The notes beneath the pieces were generated by a model, which had not been told where the DNA came from, did no database searches, and saw only the letters and a list, made by a program, of their open reading frames with translations. Source: Sphaerisporangium melleum (GTDB taxonomy: Bacteria > Actinomycetota > Actinomycetes > Streptosporangiales > Streptosporangiaceae). Taken from it: DNA of 59,812 nucleotides. Positions 56,662-59,812 of this stretch are shown here, in pieces; within the stretch, counting starts at the first letter, position 1; every line of letters starts with the position of its first letter. The stretch lies in the NCBI RefSeq assembly GCF_014646695.1, contig NZ_BMNT01000019.1, positions 59,175 through 118,986 of the forward strand. Direction: 5' to 3'. The position numbers and the translations under genes are program-made.

Positions 56662-58299
56662 TCAGGACGATTGGGTGAGGGACATCACCGCCCATGGGGG
56701 GAGGTCGATGTCGAGGTCGAGGATGCCGGTGGGGGGGACGGTGAGGGTGTGTCTGAGGAGGGCGTCGGCGACCGTGTTCAGGTGGTCGATCTCGGCGCGG
56801 GACGGGTTGACGGGGGCTCCGAGCCGGTGCCATGCCTCGGCGGGGTTCCCGTGCTCCCAGTCCATGATCTCGACGAGGAACGTCGTGCCGGGCTCCAGTC
56901 CGCCGATCGAGTGGTGGATCCTGCGGCTCGGCCCCACCTCGGCCAGCTCGCGGGTCGCCGGGTAGGAGTTCACCGAGCGGAGCCCCTTGAGGGCCATGTC
57001 GTCCGGGTAGTTGTAGAACACCGCCGACACGGCCGACGTCCGGCTGTCGCGGGTCACGACGCCGTCGGGCGTCGACAGGAGCAGCCGGTCGCCGAGCCGT
57101 TCCAGCATCCTGAACGCGTGGAAGGTGGGCTTGTGCACGCCTGCCTCGTTCACCACGCCGAACCCGCCGTGGAAGGGCCCGATGCCGGCGCCGCCCTCCT
57201 CGAACACGTCGGTGAAGGTCCAGTAGGAGATCGAGTCGGCGAGGGTCGCGCACCGCAGGTACGCCCGGGTGATGTAGGTCGCCGCGAACAGCGTGTCGTG
57301 GATGAAGTCCCGCGATGACGGCGACGTCGACCACTCGGTGATGTGGATCTCCGCGTCGGGGTACGGGCTCTTGTTCACCAGTTCGCGGAGCAGGGTCAGG
57401 TCGTCGAAGGTCGCATCGGCATACCGGGTGATCGGCACCGCCTCGCCGTCGGCGCCGAAAGCGAAGTCGGTGGGATAGGTGTGGGTGGAGATGAAGTCGA
57501 TCGGCAGGTCGCGCTCGGCGCACCAGGCGATGAACTCCTCGATCCACACCGGGCGCCAGTCGAGCGCGTCCACGTCGGCCGCGGCGGCCGTCTCACGCAT
57601 GGCGGAGCGGTCCTCGACCTCGCCCTTGTAGCGGTCGTCGGGCACGAAGACGCTGGTCGCGGGCCCGCCTACCTGCAACGCGGGATCGATCTGCTTGATC
57701 GCCCGCACGGTGTGCTCGTAGAGCTCGAAGTACTCGGTCCTCGTCCCGGTCCAGAAGTGCGGTACGAGGTTCGGCTCGTTCCACACCTCGAACCGCCACT
57801 GCCGCACCTCGTCGAGGCCGTACCGGTCGATCCAGTGCTCGACCGACCTGGTGACCAGCTCGACCCAGCGTGCCATGTCCTTGGGCGGGCTGCAGTGGGC
57901 GCCCCACCAGAACACCGTGTCGGTCTTCGTCGCCAGCTCGCGCGGCATGAAGCCCAGCTCGACGAACGGGCGGACGCCCTGGTCCACGATGAAATCGAAC
58001 ACCTTGTCCACGTAACTGAAGGTGTAGACGGGTTCGGCGAGCGGTGCGTTCGGTCCGAAACCGCCGCCGTCGCTCTCCCGGTACACGAACATGTCGTCGT
58101 GGAAGACACCGTGGAAGCGGATGTACCGGAATCCCGAGGCGGCGACGACCTCGGCGAACTGCCGCTGCCAGTCCGCGCGCAGCGCCTCGTTCGCCCGCCC
58201 GGCACCGATGCACCAGGTCCAGGTGTGCGGAAGCACGCTCTCGTCGCACAGCCTGCCGTCGATCCGGAACCGGGGTCCGGACACACCGACGCTCGTCAT
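56662..58299 (-). CDS. GH39-like glycoside hydrolase
   Basis: A 545-aa protein with a (beta/alpha)8 catalytic domain. Acid/base Glu175 in FEVWNEPN and nucleophile Glu322 in HITEWSTS give the layout of clan GH-A, and the N-terminal segment and length match GH39 beta-xylosidases. No signal peptide is visible, so it should be cytoplasmic and act on imported oligosaccharides. Two sugar ABC permease genes follow upstream on the same strand (58457 and 59385), forming a carbohydrate-use operon. Confidence 0.85.
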   Translation of the reverse strand: MTSVGVSGPRFRIDGRLCDESVLPHTWTWCIGAGRANEALRADWQRQFAEVVAASGFRYIRFHGVFHDDMFVYRESDGGGFGPNAPLAEPVYTFSYVDKVFDFIVDQGVRPFVELGFMPRELATKTDTVFWWGAHCSPPKDMARWVELVTRSVEHWIDRYGLDEVRQWRFEVWNEPNLVPHFWTGTRTEYFELYEHTVRAIKQIDPALQVGGPATSVFVPDDRYKGEVEDRSAMRETAAAADVDALDWRPVWIEEFIAWCAERDLPIDFISTHTYPTDFAFGADGEAVPITRYADATFDDLTLLRELVNKSPYPDAEIHITEWSTSPSSRDFIHDTLFAATYITRAYLRCATLADSISYWTFTDVFEEGGAGIGPFHGGFGVVNEAGVHKPTFHAFRMLERLGDRLLLSTPDGVVTRDSRTSAVSAVFYNYPDDMALKGLRSVNSYPATRELAEVGPSRRIHHSIGGLEPGTTFLVEIMDWEHGNPAEAWHRLGAPVNPSRAEIDHLNTVADALLRHTLTVPPTGILDLDIDLPPWAVMSLTQSS

Positions 58300-58456
58300 G
58301 GCCTCACTTCTCTTCGCGGGATGGTTCGGGTGGAGATGGCCGGCGCCGCACACGTTCTCCTGCCGGCCCCTGGTGGTAAGGGGCCCGCGCGGGAGACCGC
58401 GTCGTGCGGCCACCGGGAGGGGCGGACGCCGGGCCGGGAACGCCGGCGTCGCGGTC

Positions 58457-59401
58457 CTAGCCCTTGACGGCGCCCAGCGACAAGCCGGACCGCCAGTACC
58501 GCTGCAGGCTGAGGAACGCGATGATCAACGGGATGATCGTGAGCAGCGAGGACGTGATCACGAGGTTCTGGATGAGGGCCCCGCTCCCGGCCGTCGAGCC
58601 CAGCTTGTTCCACTGGTTGATGCCGACGGTCAGCGGATACCAGGCGGGGTCCTTCAGCATGATCAACGGCAGGAAGTAGTTGTTCCAGATCGACACGAAC
58701 GAGAACAGCAGGACCGTCACCCCGGCCGGCGCGAGCAGCGGGAGCGCGATCTGGACGAACGTCCTGAACTCCCCGGCACCGTCGATCTTCGCGGCTTCGA
58801 GCAGGCCGGTCGGCACGGCGTCGGCGGTGAACACCCACATCAGGTACAGGCCGAACGGGTTGATGAAGGACGGGACGAGAATCGCCCACGGGGTGTTGGT
58901 CATGCCGATGTGCGCGAACAGCAGGAACTGCGGGATGGCCAGGGCGATGCCGGGGACCGAGATCGAGCCCAGTACGACGAAGAGGAACACCCGTTTGCCG
59001 GTGAAGTGGAGCTTCGCCAGGGCGTACCCGCCGAGCGCGGCCAGGAAGGTCGACACGGTGGCGCCGACGACGACGTAGAGCACGGTGTTGAGCAGCCACC
59101 GGGAGAAGATCCCGTCCTGGTAGGAGAAGACCTGCACGATGTTGTCCCACAGGGCGAACTCGCGGCCGGGGGCGAGCCCGAACGTCGACACGAAGTCGGC
59201 CTGCGACTTGGTCGCGTTGATGACCAGCCAGGCGAGCGGCAGCAGGCAGTACAGGGTGAACAGCCCGGTCATCACGGTGAGGGTCGCGCTCTTGCCGGGG
59301 TTCTCCACCGTGGGAAGCCGGCGGGCGCGACGGCCGGGGCGGCGGTTCGGCGTTCCGGAGGCGTTCGCGTCCTCCGCTCGGCGGCTACTTGTCGGACGCA
59401 T
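58457..59401 (-). CDS. Carbohydrate ABC transporter permease (MalG/GtsC-like)
   Basis: A 314-aa permease of the binding-protein-dependent MalFG type, with six TM helices. The EAA loop reads EAAKIDGAGEFRTFVQIALPLLAPA. ATG 59401 lies inside the 3' end of the upstream permease gene (17-nt overlap). It imports a saccharide probably cleaved by the GH39-like enzyme. The unusually basic N-terminal 45 residues are likely cytoplasmic. Confidence 0.88.
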   Translation of the reverse strand: MRPTSSRRAEDANASGTPNRRPGRRARRLPTVENPGKSATLTVMTGLFTLYCLLPLAWLVINATKSQADFVSTFGLAPGREFALWDNIVQVFSYQDGIFSRWLLNTVLYVVVGATVSTFLAALGGYALAKLHFTGKRVFLFVVLGSISVPGIALAIPQFLLFAHIGMTNTPWAILVPSFINPFGLYLMWVFTADAVPTGLLEAAKIDGAGEFRTFVQIALPLLAPAGVTVLLFSFVSIWNNYFLPLIMLKDPAWYPLTVGINQWNKLGSTAGSGALIQNLVITSSLLTIIPLIIAFLSLQRYWRSGLSLGAVKG

Positions 59402-59812
59402 TCCGCAACCCCCTGATCTGGACGGCGTAGGCGACGGCGATCGTGATCGCCGCCATGACGAGCGCGAGTGCCGCCGCGTAGCCCTGCTGGGATCCGGTGA
59501 AGGCCAGGTTGTAGGCGTACAGGTTGGGCGTGTAGAAGGTGGTGACACCGCTGCCGGCCACCATCGAGGGCAGGATCTGCGGCTCGTTGAACATCTGGAA
59601 CGTCCCGATGATCGAGAAGATGATCGTGACGATCAGCGATCCGCGGAGCGCCGGCAGCTTGATCGCGCGGACGATCTGGAACTCGTTCGCACCGTCGATC
59701 GCGGCCGCCTCGTACAGTTCACGCGGTACGGCCTTGAGCGCGGCGTAGAAGATGAGCATGTTGAAGCCGGTGAACGCCCACGTCACCATCACCCCGATGG
59801 AGATGAGCGTGG
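59385..59812 (-). CDS. Carbohydrate ABC transporter permease (MalF/GtsB-like), partial
   Basis: The window cuts off the N-terminal half. What remains has an EAA loop YEAAAIDGANEFQIVRAIKLPALRG and three hydrophobic segments, ending at LRNASDK. It is the first permease of the MalF/MalG pair, and a solute-binding protein should lie further upstream outside the window. Confidence 0.85.
   Translation of the reverse strand, partial: TLISIGVMVTWAFTGFNMLIFYAALKAVPRELYEAAAIDGANEFQIVRAIKLPALRGSLIVTIIFSIIGTFQMFNEPQILPSMVAGSGVTTFYTPNLYAYNLAFTGSQQGYAAALALVMAAITIAVAYAVQIRGLRNASDK

Overview
The window is high-GC actinobacterial DNA. The very high GC at third codon positions, DUF397 proteins, WS/DGAT acyltransferase, CocE/NonD hydrolase, frequent ATGA/GTGA stop-start overlaps and GTG starts all fit a filamentous actinomycete such as the Streptosporangiales or Streptomycetales. 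The genus cannot be fixed from the sequence. No rRNA, tRNA, CRISPR array, transposase or phage gene was seen.

Left flank, about 1-13.9 kb, looks like ordinary accessory chromosome. It starts with an Asp23/Gls24-type envelope-stress operon (1-2406). A DUF4383 membrane protein, a 5'-truncated methyltransferase and two orphan DUF397 proteins follow. Next is a TetR repressor divergent from an aldo/keto reductase across a clear operator palindrome. The flank ends with a sulfotransferase, a CocE/NonD hydrolase, a ROK sugar kinase, a second aldo/keto reductase and a WS/DGAT acyltransferase.

Centre, about 14.3-56.6 kb, is a biosynthetic gene cluster. Its core is a block on the minus strand (29.9-39.3 kb). 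It holds an NRPS with a degenerate C domain plus A and PCP, a MIO-type tyrosine 2,3-aminomutase coupled to it by a GTGA overlap, a second protein with an intact C domain plus PCP, a PhyH-type Fe(II) dioxygenase and a FAD monooxygenase. Beside the core are an HpaB-type hydroxylase, an acyl-CoA-dehydrogenase-fold flavin enzyme and an SgcJ/EcaC-family small protein. The aminomutase, the A domain, the HpaB enzyme and the SgcJ-like protein all resemble the beta-tyrosine tailoring kit of C-1027-type enediynes, but no enediyne PKS is present here. The likely building block is therefore beta-tyrosine or 3-hydroxy-beta-tyrosine, used in a non-enediyne product unless a PKS lies elsewhere. Tailoring candidates are two methyltransferases, a VAO/BBE-type flavin oxidase, a second acyl-CoA-dehydrogenase-fold enzyme, a membrane O-acyltransferase, SDRs and an acyl-CoA carboxylase beta subunit. 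A Sfp-type PPTase can activate the PCPs.

Regulation and resistance: a TrmB/LuxR-like regulator, two paralogous MarR proteins, a 41-aa acidic tryptophan-rich micropeptide and a divergent YcaO-domain protein lie at 21-25 kb. A tandem-MerR regulator, a DrrAB-like ABC exporter and a UvrA-like (DrrC-type) protein lie at 51-56.6 kb and suggest a DNA-targeting product. A CopA/CopZ copper-export pair sits inside the cluster at 41-43.5 kb.

Right flank, 56.6 kb to the end: a GH39-like glycosidase with two sugar ABC permeases (the last cut by the window edge), an unrelated carbohydrate-uptake locus.
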